From assembly GCA_012511375.1 (NCBI GenBank), contig JAAZGF010000065.1, forward strand, positions 1 to 28,040: a stretch of 28,040 nt of DNA, in the 5' to 3' direction. The stretch is from Candidatus Dojkabacteria bacterium. Its GTDB lineage: Bacteria; Patescibacteriota; Dojkabacteria; SC72. The notes beneath the pieces were generated by a model. The model saw only the letters and a program-made list of their open reading frames with translations. It ran no database searches and had not been told where the DNA came from. Every line of letters starts with the position of its first letter. The stretch's first letter is position 1. A program made the translations under genes and the position numbers. Shown piece after piece: positions 1 through 9,046 of this stretch.

Positions 1-816
1 ACCCCAACTTTAAACCAGGGCAAAAAGGAAGCAAACAGGTTAATGCTATCTAAAAAACAGTATATTCAGATAAAGGATCCTAGGAAAGGAAAGCCTTTTG
101 CATTAAAAATGGCTCTCAAAAGAGCAAAAGGAGATATCATTATATTAACTGATGGGGATGTTTTTTTTGAGAAAAATGCCGTAAATGAATTAATTAAACC
201 ATTTGAAAACAAAAACGTAGGAGGAGTTAGTGGAAGACCTGTTTCCCAAGATAGTAAAGACAACAAATTTGGATATTGGGGACATTTACTTTCTGACTCA
301 GCAGATCACAGAAGAAAAACCACAACAAAAAAAGAAGAAGGAAAGGAATATTATGTTAGTGGAGAATCTTTCTTCCCTATGAGTGGATACATTATGGCTA
401 TTAGGAATCTAGACATTCAACTTCCTAAGAATGCTCTCTCTGATGATGCATATATATCCTACTACATCAGAAACAAGAATATGGAGATAGCATATGCTCC
501 AAAAGCCATCTGTTATGTTAAATATCCTACTAATTTCAAAGATTACATGAAGCAAAAGGTTAGATCTCTTGGTGGATTTACCCAACTTAAACACATGGGA
601 ATCTTTAAAAAGGACAAACAATCAAGAAGTTTCAGTATTGAACTTAAATATGCAGGGTTTGTTCTAAAATATGCTAAAAATCCTCAAGAGTTTATATGGT
701 CGTTACTCCTTTTCCCTACTAGATTAATCACTTGGATAAAGATATTTTGGGAGAGAACTATCCTTAGAAAGGACATGCCAAAGAGTGGTTGGGAGAGAAT
801 TGAAAGTACTAAGTAA
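1..816 (+). CDS. Family-2 glycosyltransferase, 5' end missing (cut by window edge)
   Basis: The reading frame is open from base 1, so the ATG at 43 is internal and the N-terminal nucleotide-binding half lies outside the window. What remains begins inside the GT-A fold: a KGKPFALK stretch followed by GDIIILTDGDV, whose DGD is the metal/nucleotide-sugar binding DxD-type motif of GT2 enzymes. Further on, SDDAYISYYI fits the acceptor-side acidic motif, and a QKVRSLGG segment fits the late (Q/R)xxRW-like region of processive and polyprenyl-type GT2 enzymes. The tail (about the last 60 residues) is basic with a moderately hydrophobic patch, FIWSLLLFPTRLITWIKIFW, that could touch the membrane. The likely role is sugar transfer in envelope or exopolysaccharide synthesis; donor and acceptor cannot be told. 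It ends in TAA two bases from the stop of the convergent rpsG, leaving no room for a terminator. Confidence 0.85.
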   Translation, partial: TPTLNQGKKEANRLMLSKKQYIQIKDPRKGKPFALKMALKRAKGDIIILTDGDVFFEKNAVNELIKPFENKNVGGVSGRPVSQDSKDNKFGYWGHLLSDSADHRRKTTTKKEEGKEYYVSGESFFPMSGYIMAIRNLDIQLPKNALSDDAYISYYIRNKNMEIAYAPKAICYVKYPTNFKDYMKQKVRSLGGFTQLKHMGIFKKDKQSRSFSIELKYAGFVLKYAKNPQEFIWSLLLFPTRLITWIKIFWERTILRKDMPKSGWERIESTK

Positions 817-818
817 TA

Positions 819-1289
819 TTACCATCTAAAATGTGCAAATGCTTTATTTGCTTCTGCCATTCTTTCTGTATCTATTTTCTTTTTGATAGCATCTCCTTCT
901 CCTTTGTATGCATCTATTAACTCTGTTGTTAACAATTCTTCAAAAGATTTTCCTGATTTCTTTCTAGTTCCTTCAACTAACCACCTGACTGCTAAAGCCT
1001 CTTGTCTTCTAGGAGATACAGGAACAGGAACTTGGTAATTAGCTCCTCCTACCCTTCTAGCTCTTGTCTCTAAGGCTGGTCTAACATTATCTATTACTTT
1101 ATTAAAAAAGAGGTTCACATCTTTCTCCTTTACAACCTCTGCTGCTTTTTCCAATGATGTATAAACCATTTTTTCAGCATATGATTTTTTACCATCTAAC
1201 ATCACTTTGTTAATCAATCTTGTGATTAGAACACTACCATATTTCTTATCTGATTTCTGTTCTCTTTTTTTCGCTCCTTTACCTCTCAT
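819..1289 (-). CDS. rpsG: 30S ribosomal protein S7
   Basis: 156 residues, the usual bacterial length. The start MRGKGAKKREQ and the family signature around LINKVMLDGKKSYAEKMVY are clear, as are NVRPALETRARRVGGANYQV and the C-terminal AHFRW. S7 binds the 3' major domain of 16S rRNA and nucleates assembly of the 30S head near the E site. It is the last gene of rpoB-rpoC-rpsL-rpsG; the gap from rpsL is 23 bases. In most bacteria fusA and tuf follow rpsG, but here the next gene is a convergent glycosyltransferase two bases away. No Shine-Dalgarno is visible before the ATG (the upstream sequence reads AGAAATATTAAATT), so translation probably relies on an AU-rich leader or coupling. Confidence 0.98.
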   Translation of the reverse strand: MRGKGAKKREQKSDKKYGSVLITRLINKVMLDGKKSYAEKMVYTSLEKAAEVVKEKDVNLFFNKVIDNVRPALETRARRVGGANYQVPVPVSPRRQEALAVRWLVEGTRKKSGKSFEELLTTELIDAYKGEGDAIKKKIDTERMAEANKAFAHFRW

Positions 1290-1312
1290 AATTTAATATT
1301 TCTAAAATAATA

Positions 1313-1732
1313 CTATTCTTCTGTATCTTTTCTTTTAACACCATACTTTGATCTCGCTTTCTTCCTGTCTTTTACTCCTGCTGCATCATATTTCCCTCTT
1401 ACAACGATATATTTGACTCCTGGAAGATCTCTCTTTTTTCCTGCTTTTAACAATACTATTGAGTGCTCCTGGAGATTATGTCCCTCTCCTGGAATATATG
1501 CAGTAACTTCCATACCGTTAGATAACCTTACTCTTGCTACTTTTCTTAGTGCTGAGTTTGGTTTCTTAGGAGTCATTGTTTTAACTTGTAAGCATACCCC
1601 TCTCTTGAATGGATTAGGTACTTTTTTATATCTATTTTTTAAAGGATTAAAATCTCTAGCAAGCTGTATGTGTTTAGTCTTGTTAGCTTTCTTTTTCCTT
1701 GGTTTTCTTGTTAATTGGTTTATTGTTGGCAT
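1313..1732 (-). CDS. rpsL: 30S ribosomal protein S12
   Basis: 139 residues, with the extra N-terminal segment (about residues 26-42) typical of the longer bacterial S12 form rather than the 124-residue E. coli type. The decoding-site signatures are present: [11 protein letters not shown] (residues 54-64), [10 protein letters not shown] (82-91) and the C-terminal [10 protein letters not shown]12 lies at the A-site of the 30S subunit and controls decoding accuracy. The lysine equivalent to E. coli K43 is kept (K56). The lysine equivalent to E. coli K88 is arginine here (R101, codon AGA at 1430-1432), a substitution known to give streptomycin resistance in other bacteria. The next Asp (D102), the residue methylthiolated by RimO elsewhere, is kept. 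The gene follows rpoC but has its own near-consensus -10 eight bases before the ATG and no Shine-Dalgarno. Confidence 0.98.
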   Translation of the reverse strand: MPTINQLTRKPRKKKANKTKHIQLARDFNPLKNRYKKVPNPFKRGVCLQVKTMTPKKPNSALRKVARVRLSNGMEVTAYIPGEGHNLQEHSIVLLKAGKKRDLPGVKYIVVRGKYDAAGVKDRKKARSKYGVKRKDTEE

Positions 1733-1740
1733 AGCTGGCT

Positions 1741-1746
1741 ATTATA
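1741..1746 (-). promoter_or_regulatory. Internal -10 box upstream of rpsL, leaderless geometry
   Basis: On the - strand TATAAT is followed by the eight bases AGCCAGCT and then the rpsL ATG. The usual six to eight bases from the -10 to +1 would place transcription start at or next to the start codon. The box lies between the rpoC stop (1759-1761) and rpsL and would let ribosomal proteins be expressed separately from RNA polymerase. No clear -35 is seen. Confidence 0.55.
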
Positions 1747-1758
1747 CATCAAATCAAC

Positions 1759-4700
1759 TTAAAAATTAAGTTCTGGCAACTCCCTTACATCTTCTACTTT
1801 AGCTGCCTCTCCTACAGGTATTAATCTCCCTATTATTACATTTTCTTTCATACCCCGTAGGTAATCTTTTTTCCCTAATATGGATGTTGTAGTTAATACT
1901 CTTACATGTTCTTGGAAGGACATTGCTGACAGGAAGCTTTCGGTATGTAATGCTGAAGTTTTAATTCCAAGAAGTTTAGGTATTATCAAAGCTTTGTTTT
2001 TATCCTCTTCTAACAATAGTTCGTTCTTAGCCTCTGCTAGGTACCTGTTTACCAAAGATCCTACAAGATAATCTGAATCTCCTGATTCAAATACTCTTCC
2101 TAACCTTATCATTTGTCTTAATATTATTTCAACGTGAATATCATCTATAGGAACTCCTTGTTCGTTAAATACTTTTTGGACTTCGTCTAATATGTATTTT
2201 TGTGCTGTTACAATATCAGCTACTTCAGATAGTTTCTTTGGATCAACAGAACCTTCGGTTAATTGAGTTCCTGCTTTTATAGTAGATCCTTCTTCTACCA
2301 AAATCTCTATACCTGGAAGTACTGAGATGATTTCTTCTGCCTTTGCAGCTCCTTTTAAGGTTAATACTCCTCCTTCTATTGCGACGGATGCATCAAAAGG
2401 AGCCTGTCTCTCAACCTCATCAGCTCCTATGTAAATTACCTGCCCAGATTTAACATCCTGTCCATCTTCGACAAGTACCTTTTTTGCTTTTGATACTACA
2501 TAGTGTCTCTTCATCTTCTTCTGTCCAGTAACAGTAATTACTGCAGACTCATCCTCAACAACCTCTATGTGAACTTTTCCATCTATGGATGAAACTTCTG
2601 CTTCTGCCTTTGGAGTTCTTGCTTCAAAAAGCTCCTCTATCCTTGGTAGCCCTTGGGTTATATCTACTTTTGCAACACCTCCTTTATGGAATGTTTGCAT
2701 AGTCATCTGAGTTCCAGGCTCTCCAATGGACTGAGCCGCTATTACTCCAACTGCTTTACCCATCTCTATCTCTTTTCCATTCTCTAGATTTACTCCATAA
2801 CATTTTTTACAAATACCTAATGGAGAGTTACACAGTATTGGAGTTCTAACATAGATTTCATCTATCCCTTCCTTCTCTATCTCTGAAACAGCAGCATTGC
2901 TCAACATCTCTCCCTTCTTTGCTATTATTTTATCACCACTCTTTACATCTTGAGCTAAAACCCTACCATAGATTCTTGATGCAAAATCTATTCTCCTGTC
3001 ATCTTCTCTTCGCATTACAAAGCCTTCTCCTTCATATCCACAATCATCTTCCCTAATGATTACATCATGAGCAACATCAACTAATTTTCTAGTTAAATAT
3101 CCAGATGAGGAAGTTTTTAGAGATCGATCAGCAATTCCCTTCCTTCCTCCATTTGCTGCAACAAAATACTCAAATGCACTTAATCCATCTCTATAGTTGC
3201 TTTTAATAGGCATAGGGACCCAGTTACCTCTGGAATCTCTTACGACTCCTTTTATAGTTAATACCTGTCTTGCCTGTATTCTACCTCCGTTACCTCCAGA
3301 TTCTACCATCTGATAAACAGAATTCTCTGGGTCTAGTTTCTCCCAAGCTTTATCTGCTAATTCATTTGAGAAGTCATCCCACATATTTGTAGAAATCTTA
3401 ATCTTTTCTCCCTTCGTCATTAATCCTTGGAGATAGTTCTCTTGTAGCTGCTCATCCTTTTCCTCCATCTTTTTAATCTCTGTCTCAAGATCAAAATCCA
3501 CATTACAATCAGACATGGAGAATGAAAAGCCTAAATCTGTTGCAAATTTAAATCCTAATAGTTTTAAATCGTCTAAGATTTCAACTATTTCTGATAATGG
3601 TCTATCTACTTTAATCTCAGATATTATTTTATTAACTATCTTAATACCCACCTGCTCATTTATATAGTTATACTCTTCTGGAAGAACGCTATTAAACATT
3701 ACCCTTCCCACAGATGTATTCATCGTTTCTCCCGCTATTCTTACAATTATTTCCTCATCCACATCTATATCTCCTCTTTCATACGCCTTTATTGCTGCAT
3801 CTTCCTTAGAAAACATCTTTGGTTTTTCCATTTTCTTAAGATTAGTCATCAAGAAGAACCCTATTAACATATCTTTTGCTGGCGTTGCAAGTACCTGTCC
3901 ATTAGAAATATTTACAATGTTTTGAGAAGACATCATTTGTTCCCTTGCTTCTTTTTCTGCTTCTTCTGTCAAAAGGATATGAACAGCCATTTGGTCTCCA
4001 TCAAAGTCAGCATTAAATGCCTTACAAACGAGAGGATGGATTCTAATAGCTTCTCCCTCTACCAACCTAGGATAAAAGGCTTGAACTCCATATTTATGTA
4101 GAGTAGGGGCTCTATTTAAAAGTACTGGTCTGTTTTTAATTACCTTTTCTAAAATATCCCATATCTCATCTGTCTCCTCCTCTATCATCTCTTTAGCTAC
4201 CCTTACATTTGGAGCAAGCTCTTTATCTAAAAGTTCAAATATGACAAATGGCTTAAATATCTCTAAAGTTATTGATTTTGGTAGTCCACACTGATCAAAC
4301 TTTAGATTTGGATCTCCTTCAATAACGGCTCTACCTGAATAGTCAACTCTTTTTCCCAAAAGATTCTTTCTAAATATTCCTTTTTTACCTCTGAGGTCAT
4401 CTGTAAGCGATTGGTAAGGAAGTCTTTTACTATTCCTCATTGGCTTAGATGGTCTATGAGAGTTATCTATGAGAGCATCTACAGACTCTTGAAGCATCCT
4501 TTTTTCATTTCTCAGTATTACCTCTGGAGCTCCTATCTCTATTAATCTTGCCAATCTATTATTTCTATTTATTATTCTTCTGTAAAGATCGTTTAAATCA
4601 GATGTTGCAAATTTCCCTCCTGAAAGAGGAATGATAGGTCTTAGTTCAGGAGGTAAAACTGGAAGAGTATTTAAAATCATCCACTCTGGGCTAGTTCCAC

Positions 4701-5640
4701 TCTTTAAGAATCCTTCTAAGTACTGAATCCTCCTTGTTGTTTTAGCTCTCTTATCCCCCTTTTCAGCTTCAGCTTGTTTCTCTAATTTTCTAAGTTCTTT
4801 TTTAAGATCTAAATTCTCTAAGAGTCTTTTTATAGATTCTGCACCCATCATCGCTTCGAAAAAGATCAAGTCTCTTTCAAGTAAGTCTACATACTCGTCT
4901 TCTGAGAGAATAGAGCCTACTTTCAATTTCCCTATAATTTGGAATATTCTTGTATAGAAGGCATCCAGTTGTTCCTCTTTTTCTGCAAATTCTTTCCTAA
5001 TCTTTGCTAAAGCTTGGTTCCTTTTATGCTCTATCTGTGTTTTTTTGAAGTCGTCTTTTTTGTTTTTTGATTTTGATAACTCTTTTAATTCTTCATTAAA
5101 GGAATCCTCAGTACTTTTAAGCTCCTCATTTAACAATGTTTCTAACTCCTTAAACTCATCCTCTTTTAATGCTTCTCCCTTCTCTAACATCTCTTTCCTC
5201 TTGTCTTTCTCAACACTTACAACCATATATCTTGTGTAGTAAACAACTGAGAGAATCTTTTTGTGAGGAATATCTAGTATTATAGACATTTTATTAGGAA
5301 TACCATATGCAAACCATACGTGAGTCACAGGAACTGCCAAGTCTATATGTCCCATTCTTTCTCTTCTTGAGTCTTTGCTTGTTACTTCTACTCCACACTT
5401 ATCACAAACTATTCCTTTGTATCTAATCTTTTTGTATTTGCCACAGTAACATTCATAGTTTTTTGTTGGACCAAATATCTTTTCACAAAACAGCCCTTCT
5501 GGTTCTGGTCTAAAAGTTCTGTAGTTGATAGTCTCTGCTTTTGTTACCTCTCCGTAAGACCATTTTAGTATCTGGTCTGGAGAAGCTAATGTTAATTGTA
5601 GTATATCAAAGTTTTCAAAGCCGTTGTTATTTTTATTCAT
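1759..5640 (-). CDS. rpoC: DNA-directed RNA polymerase subunit beta'
   Basis: About 1293 residues. The N-terminal zinc-binding domain has C64, C66, C79 and C82. The catalytic NADFDGDQMAVH motif starts at N543 and its three aspartates (545, 547, 549) hold the active-site magnesium. The trigger loop runs around QSIGEPGTQMTMQTFHKGG (near residue 981). The second zinc site is visible in LCNSPLGICKKCYG together with the earlier DDCGYEGEG cysteine. A TTG at 5644-5646 would lengthen the protein by two residues, but the ATG at 5638-5640 is chosen because a strong GGAGG lies nine bases before it and only three before the TTG. The start overlaps the rpoB stop by eight bases, so the two subunits are probably translationally coupled. 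This is the only strong Shine-Dalgarno seen in the window. Confidence 0.97.
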   Translation of the reverse strand: MNKNNNGFENFDILQLTLASPDQILKWSYGEVTKAETINYRTFRPEPEGLFCEKIFGPTKNYECYCGKYKKIRYKGIVCDKCGVEVTSKDSRRERMGHIDLAVPVTHVWFAYGIPNKMSIILDIPHKKILSVVYYTRYMVVSVEKDKRKEMLEKGEALKEDEFKELETLLNEELKSTEDSFNEELKELSKSKNKKDDFKKTQIEHKRNQALAKIRKEFAEKEEQLDAFYTRIFQIIGKLKVGSILSEDEYVDLLERDLIFFEAMMGAESIKRLLENLDLKKELRKLEKQAEAEKGDKRAKTTRRIQYLEGFLKSGTSPEWMILNTLPVLPPELRPIIPLSGGKFATSDLNDLYRRIINRNNRLARLIEIGAPEVILRNEKRMLQESVDALIDNSHRPSKPMRNSKRLPYQSLTDDLRGKKGIFRKNLLGKRVDYSGRAVIEGDPNLKFDQCGLPKSITLEIFKPFVIFELLDKELAPNVRVAKEMIEEETDEIWDILEKVIKNRPVLLNRAPTLHKYGVQAFYPRLVEGEAIRIHPLVCKAFNADFDGDQMAVHILLTEEAEKEAREQMMSSQNIVNISNGQVLATPAKDMLIGFFLMTNLKKMEKPKMFSKEDAAIKAYERGDIDVDEEIIVRIAGETMNTSVGRVMFNSVLPEEYNYINEQVGIKIVNKIISEIKVDRPLSEIVEILDDLKLLGFKFATDLGFSFSMSDCNVDFDLETEIKKMEEKDEQLQENYLQGLMTKGEKIKISTNMWDDFSNELADKAWEKLDPENSVYQMVESGGNGGRIQARQVLTIKGVVRDSRGNWVPMPIKSNYRDGLSAFEYFVAANGGRKGIADRSLKTSSSGYLTRKLVDVAHDVIIREDDCGYEGEGFVMRREDDRRIDFASRIYGRVLAQDVKSGDKIIAKKGEMLSNAAVSEIEKEGIDEIYVRTPILCNSPLGICKKCYGVNLENGKEIEMGKAVGVIAAQSIGEPGTQMTMQTFHKGGVAKVDITQGLPRIEELFEARTPKAEAEVSSIDGKVHIEVVEDESAVITVTGQKKMKRHYVVSKAKKVLVEDGQDVKSGQVIYIGADEVERQAPFDASVAIEGGVLTLKGAAKAEEIISVLPGIEILVEEGSTIKAGTQLTEGSVDPKKLSEVADIVTAQKYILDEVQKVFNEQGVPIDDIHVEIILRQMIRLGRVFESGDSDYLVGSLVNRYLAEAKNELLLEEDKNKALIIPKLLGIKTSALHTESFLSAMSFQEHVRVLTTTSILGKKDYLRGMKENVIIGRLIPVGEAAKVEDVRELPELNF

Positions 5641-8600
5641 TTTCAATTACCTCCTTTTTTTCTTTCGAATCTAATGAAATTAAATCCAAGTTTAGACAGA
5701 GAGCGTTTAACTCTTTAACTAAAACTTTAAATGATTCAGGAATATTAAGATTTTCAATCTTATCTCCATGAATAATTGCTTTGTAAGCAGCAGATCTACC
5801 TTTTATATCATCTGATTTTATAGTTAACATTTCTTGTAATGCGTAAGGAGCACAGTGTGCCTCTAAAGCCCATACCTCCATTTCTCCAAACCTCTGACCT
5901 CCCATCTGTGCTTTTCCTCCAAGAGGTTGCTGAGAAACTGCAGTGTAAGGACCCGTGGATCTAGCATGTACTTTTTCATCTGCAATATGATGTAGTTTAA
6001 GTACATATTTTTGCCCTACGGTGACTTTTCGTGGGAACTTTTTACCTGTTCTTCCATCATAGAGATCTTCCTTCTCCTCCATACCTGTACCGTGTTTTTC
6101 TAACTCTTTCTTTAACCACTCTATATTTTCTCCTTCAAATATTGGTAATGCTAACTTCTCGTTTAATATCTTTGCATATTTCCCAAAATGAACTTCCTCT
6201 GCTTGTCCCATATTCATCCTTTTCAAGAAGGTTGGAGTCAAGACAATATCCACTGGTTCTCCATCTTCTGTAAAGGGCATATCTTCAATAGGTCTGATTG
6301 CAGCAATAGTGTTTTTGTCTCCATGTCTACCAGCCAATTTATCTCCAAAGTCTATTTTCTTTGTATTAGCAACCCATATTTTCACTTCGTGAAGAACTCC
6401 AGGTCTTAACTTATCTCCCTTCTCTGTAGAAAGAATTTGACTCTTTACAACAATACCCTCTTCTCCATGAGGAATTCTTAATGAGTTATCTCTAACATCT
6501 GTGGCTGACTCTCCAAAAATTGCCCTTAAGAGTCTCTCCTCTGCTGTTAGCTCCTTCTCTCCTCTTGGAGCAACAACTCCGGCTAGAATATCTCCGGATT
6601 TAACTCTTACTCCATCTCTTACTATTCCCATCGTATCTAATTTCCTTAAGATTCTTTCATTAACATGTGGAATATCTGCAGTAATTGTCTCTGGGCCTAG
6701 CTCTGTGTCTCTAACAGATACTGCATATTCTCTAATATGAACAGATGTTAAAAGATCCTTTCTTACAATTCTTTCCGATATTATCACTGAGTCTTCATAG
6801 TTATACCCCTCATAGAACATCAATGCTGCTCTAAGATTAATCCCAACTGCTAACTCTCCTCCCACCATTGTAGGACCATCAACTAATATGTCCCCCTTTT
6901 TGAATTTATCCCCTGTATTTAGAATAGGGCGCTGTGTAAAGGAAGTATTATCATTTGTTCTGTAAAAAGATATTATTTCGTAATCTTTAACTCCACTCTT
7001 CTTGTATTTAACAGAGAGCCTATTTGCATCTACATACTCTACCTCTCCATCTTCTTCTGCAAATATTCCCCATGAGGATTGTTTTGCAACTATCTCCTCC
7101 ATACCCGTACCTACTATTGGAGCCTCCTGTTTTACCAAAGGAACTCCTTGTCTTAACATATTTGACCCTGTTAACGCTCTCATAGCATCATTGTGAGAGA
7201 CAAAAGGAATTAAAGCCATTCCCAAACCTGCTTGCTGACTTGCAAGGACATCAACGTATTTAATAATATTGACATCCTCTATCATAAAGTCCCCTTTATA
7301 TCTTGCAGGTACTAGATAATCAGTTATATTTCCATAAATATCCTTATTTATTGTAGCTGTAGAAATGTGATGTTTCTCCTCATCCATGGCATCCAGATAC
7401 ACAACCTCATCTGTGACAAAAGGAGATACTTTAATCTTCTTAATATCTTTTAAATTAGTAATCTTCTCTATTACTTTGTCTTCTAAGAAGTCTCCTGTCT
7501 TTGCAATAATCTTTTTACCATCCTTAATGTCTTCTGCTAAAATCCTATTTTTTAGACTAGTTTTATTATTATTAACCTTGTTCAAAACCTTCCTGTATGG
7601 TGCCTCTAAGAAGCCAAACTCATTTATTCGAGTCAACATAGCAAGTTGAACTACAACTCCGATATTAGAGCTCTCAGGACTTGTTACAGGGTCGAATTTA
7701 GAGTAGTGAGAGTTATGAACCTCACGAATTGAGAAAGTTGCCCTCTCCTTAGCTATCCCCCCTGGTCCTCCTGCTGTAACCTTCCTTTTGTTCTCAAGTT
7801 CAGAGAGAATATTTGTTTGATCCATGAAGCTTGAAAGTGCATTAGCACCAAAAAACACTTGAACTGCAGCTGCTATTGGTTTAGGACTAACTAACATAGA
7901 AGGAGTAACTTTTGCATCATGTCCATACAAACTCATCTTGTCTCTAATGTTTTTCTCTAATCGCTTAATTCCATTACTTAACTGCCTCTCCAATATCTCT
8001 CCAACACTTCTTATCCTCCTATTAGAGAGATGATCTATATCATCAGGTTCTACTTCTCCATTATTTATCTGTATTAATTTCTTGGTAATAATTACCAAAT
8101 CAGAAGGGTACAATCTCACTTCATCAGGATTATCTATATCATAATCTGTTCCATGCTTTCTATTTAACTGATACCTACCTATTCTACCTAAATCAAATTT
8201 CCTTGTATCAAAGAAGTTACTCTTTATATACCTCTCTGCACTTTCCAATGTAACAGATTCATCTGGTCTTAGTTTGTTATATATACTAATTATTGCTTCT
8301 TCTTTGTTGTTCGTAAAATCTCTAGCTAGAGTTGCCTCTATATATTTATTCTCTTCATGAGTATCAACATCTGCAAAAAGTTTACGAATCTCATCATCAG
8401 ACTCCCATCCAAGAACCCTCAACAGTTCTGTTATCAATATCCTTGGCCTTTTAGGAAGTATTCTCATAGATATTACATTATGCTTGTTTGTATCTATGTC
8501 ATACCATGGCCCTTTACCAGGCATAATCCTTACCTTGTAAAGAGTTCTTAAAGGAAGCTTCTCTGATTCTTCATAAAGAACACCCTCAGCTCTAACTATC

Positions 8601-9007
8601 TGGTGGGTAACAACTCTTCTTACCCCATTAAAGATGAAAACTCCATCATCCGTCATCAGTGGTAAGTCAGCAACAAAAATTTCTTGCTCTTTAATCTCTC
8701 CTGTTCTGTTATTTAAAAGCTGTATTTTGGCATAAACAGGCACTTCGTAAGAGAGACCTTTTATGACAGCTTCCTCTACAGTTCTATACGGCTCTCCGTA
8801 TCTAAAATCTTTGAACTCTAAAGTCCACATTCTTTCCATCGTATCCTTAACAGGGTTTATTTCGGAAAAAAGCCTTTGAAAGCCATTCTGTAGGAAATCC
8901 TCAAAAGAAGCTTTTTGAGCTTCTATTAAGTTAGGAAATTCCATATCACCAGAGTAGCCCATTCCCAGATTTAATCTTCCTGAGGTGTTTCGTTTGGGTT
9001 TTATCAT
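5633..9007 (-). CDS. rpoB: DNA-directed RNA polymerase subunit beta
   Basis: 1124 residues, a normal compact bacterial beta subunit without the large E. coli insertions. The protrusion/lobe region is recognisable at the N-terminus. The rifampicin-binding fork segment FFGANALSSFMDQTN runs from about residue 386 (M395 equals E. coli M515), followed by GGPGGIAKERATF. Later come KDNSLRIPHGEEG-like and GDKLAGRHGDKN catalytic-cleft motifs (the read sequence gives VRDNSLRIPHGEEG) and the C-terminal clamp GQRFGEMEVWALEAHCA. Compared with E. coli, rifampicin-contacting positions 513, 526, 529 and 531 are Ser, Asn, Lys and Thr. It is the first gene of its operon: the usual rplJ-rplL neighbours are absent and the promoter lies directly before the ATG in the divergent region shared with ftsK. 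Confidence 0.98.
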   Translation of the reverse strand: MIKPKRNTSGRLNLGMGYSGDMEFPNLIEAQKASFEDFLQNGFQRLFSEINPVKDTMERMWTLEFKDFRYGEPYRTVEEAVIKGLSYEVPVYAKIQLLNNRTGEIKEQEIFVADLPLMTDDGVFIFNGVRRVVTHQIVRAEGVLYEESEKLPLRTLYKVRIMPGKGPWYDIDTNKHNVISMRILPKRPRILITELLRVLGWESDDEIRKLFADVDTHEENKYIEATLARDFTNNKEEAIISIYNKLRPDESVTLESAERYIKSNFFDTRKFDLGRIGRYQLNRKHGTDYDIDNPDEVRLYPSDLVIITKKLIQINNGEVEPDDIDHLSNRRIRSVGEILERQLSNGIKRLEKNIRDKMSLYGHDAKVTPSMLVSPKPIAAAVQVFFGANALSSFMDQTNILSELENKRKVTAGGPGGIAKERATFSIREVHNSHYSKFDPVTSPESSNIGVVVQLAMLTRINEFGFLEAPYRKVLNKVNNNKTSLKNRILAEDIKDGKKIIAKTGDFLEDKVIEKITNLKDIKKIKVSPFVTDEVVYLDAMDEEKHHISTATINKDIYGNITDYLVPARYKGDFMIEDVNIIKYVDVLASQQAGLGMALIPFVSHNDAMRALTGSNMLRQGVPLVKQEAPIVGTGMEEIVAKQSSWGIFAEEDGEVEYVDANRLSVKYKKSGVKDYEIISFYRTNDNTSFTQRPILNTGDKFKKGDILVDGPTMVGGELAVGINLRAALMFYEGYNYEDSVIISERIVRKDLLTSVHIREYAVSVRDTELGPETITADIPHVNERILRKLDTMGIVRDGVRVKSGDILAGVVAPRGEKELTAEERLLRAIFGESATDVRDNSLRIPHGEEGIVVKSQILSTEKGDKLRPGVLHEVKIWVANTKKIDFGDKLAGRHGDKNTIAAIRPIEDMPFTEDGEPVDIVLTPTFLKRMNMGQAEEVHFGKYAKILNEKLALPIFEGENIEWLKKELEKHGTGMEEKEDLYDGRTGKKFPRKVTVGQKYVLKLHHIADEKVHARSTGPYTAVSQQPLGGKAQMGGQRFGEMEVWALEAHCAPYALQEMLTIKSDDIKGRSAAYKAIIHGDKIENLNIPESFKVLVKELNALCLNLDLISLDSKEKKEVIENE
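5650..5654 (-). promoter_or_regulatory. Strong Shine-Dalgarno of rpoC (inside the end of rpoB)
   Basis: On the - strand the sequence reads AAAAAAGGAGGTAATTGAAAATG. GGAGG is nine bases from the rpoC ATG, the usual optimum, and falls within the last codons of rpoB. It decides the rpoC start and stands out because almost no other gene here has such a site. Confidence 0.8.
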
Positions 9008-9014
9008 AGGATAT

Positions 9015-9020
9015 TTTATA
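9015..9020 (-). promoter_or_regulatory. -10 box of the rpoB operon, leaderless geometry
   Basis: The - strand reads TATAAA, seven bases (ATATCCT), then the rpoB ATG; an alternative register is TAAAAT with five bases. No Shine-Dalgarno is present. A TTGAAC lies 19 bases upstream of TATAAA, a loose -35 candidate. The predicted transcript starts at or beside the start codon. Confidence 0.5.
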
Positions 9021-9025
9021 CTTAA

Positions 9026-9039
9026 TGATATAATATAAT
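9026..9039 (+). promoter_or_regulatory. Extended -10 with two overlapping TATAAT boxes, pointing toward ftsK
   Basis: TGATATAAT at 9026-9034 overlaps a second TATAAT at 9034-9039. The second box sits seven bases before the ATG at 9047, the same spacing seen before several real genes here. It lies back to back with the rpoB -10 (9015-9020), so the two promoters share a short AT-rich core. It could drive the small ORF at 9047-9268 or a leader for ftsK. Confidence 0.5.
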
Positions 9040-9046
9040 GTTCAAA

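Noticed and set aside
835..851. Hairpin GCAAAT-GCTTT-ATTTGC as a terminator for the glycosyltransferase
   Set aside because: The stem is six AT-rich pairs with no clear T-run after it and lies in the rpsG coding end; too weak to call.
1413..1769. 118-residue + strand open frame opposite rpsL
   Set aside because: It is antisense to a clearly coding ribosomal gene, has no family resemblance, and its composition mirrors rpsL codons.
5640..5646. TTG start for rpoC two codons upstream of the ATG
   Set aside because: GGAGG is only three bases from this TTG but nine from the ATG, which favours the ATG.
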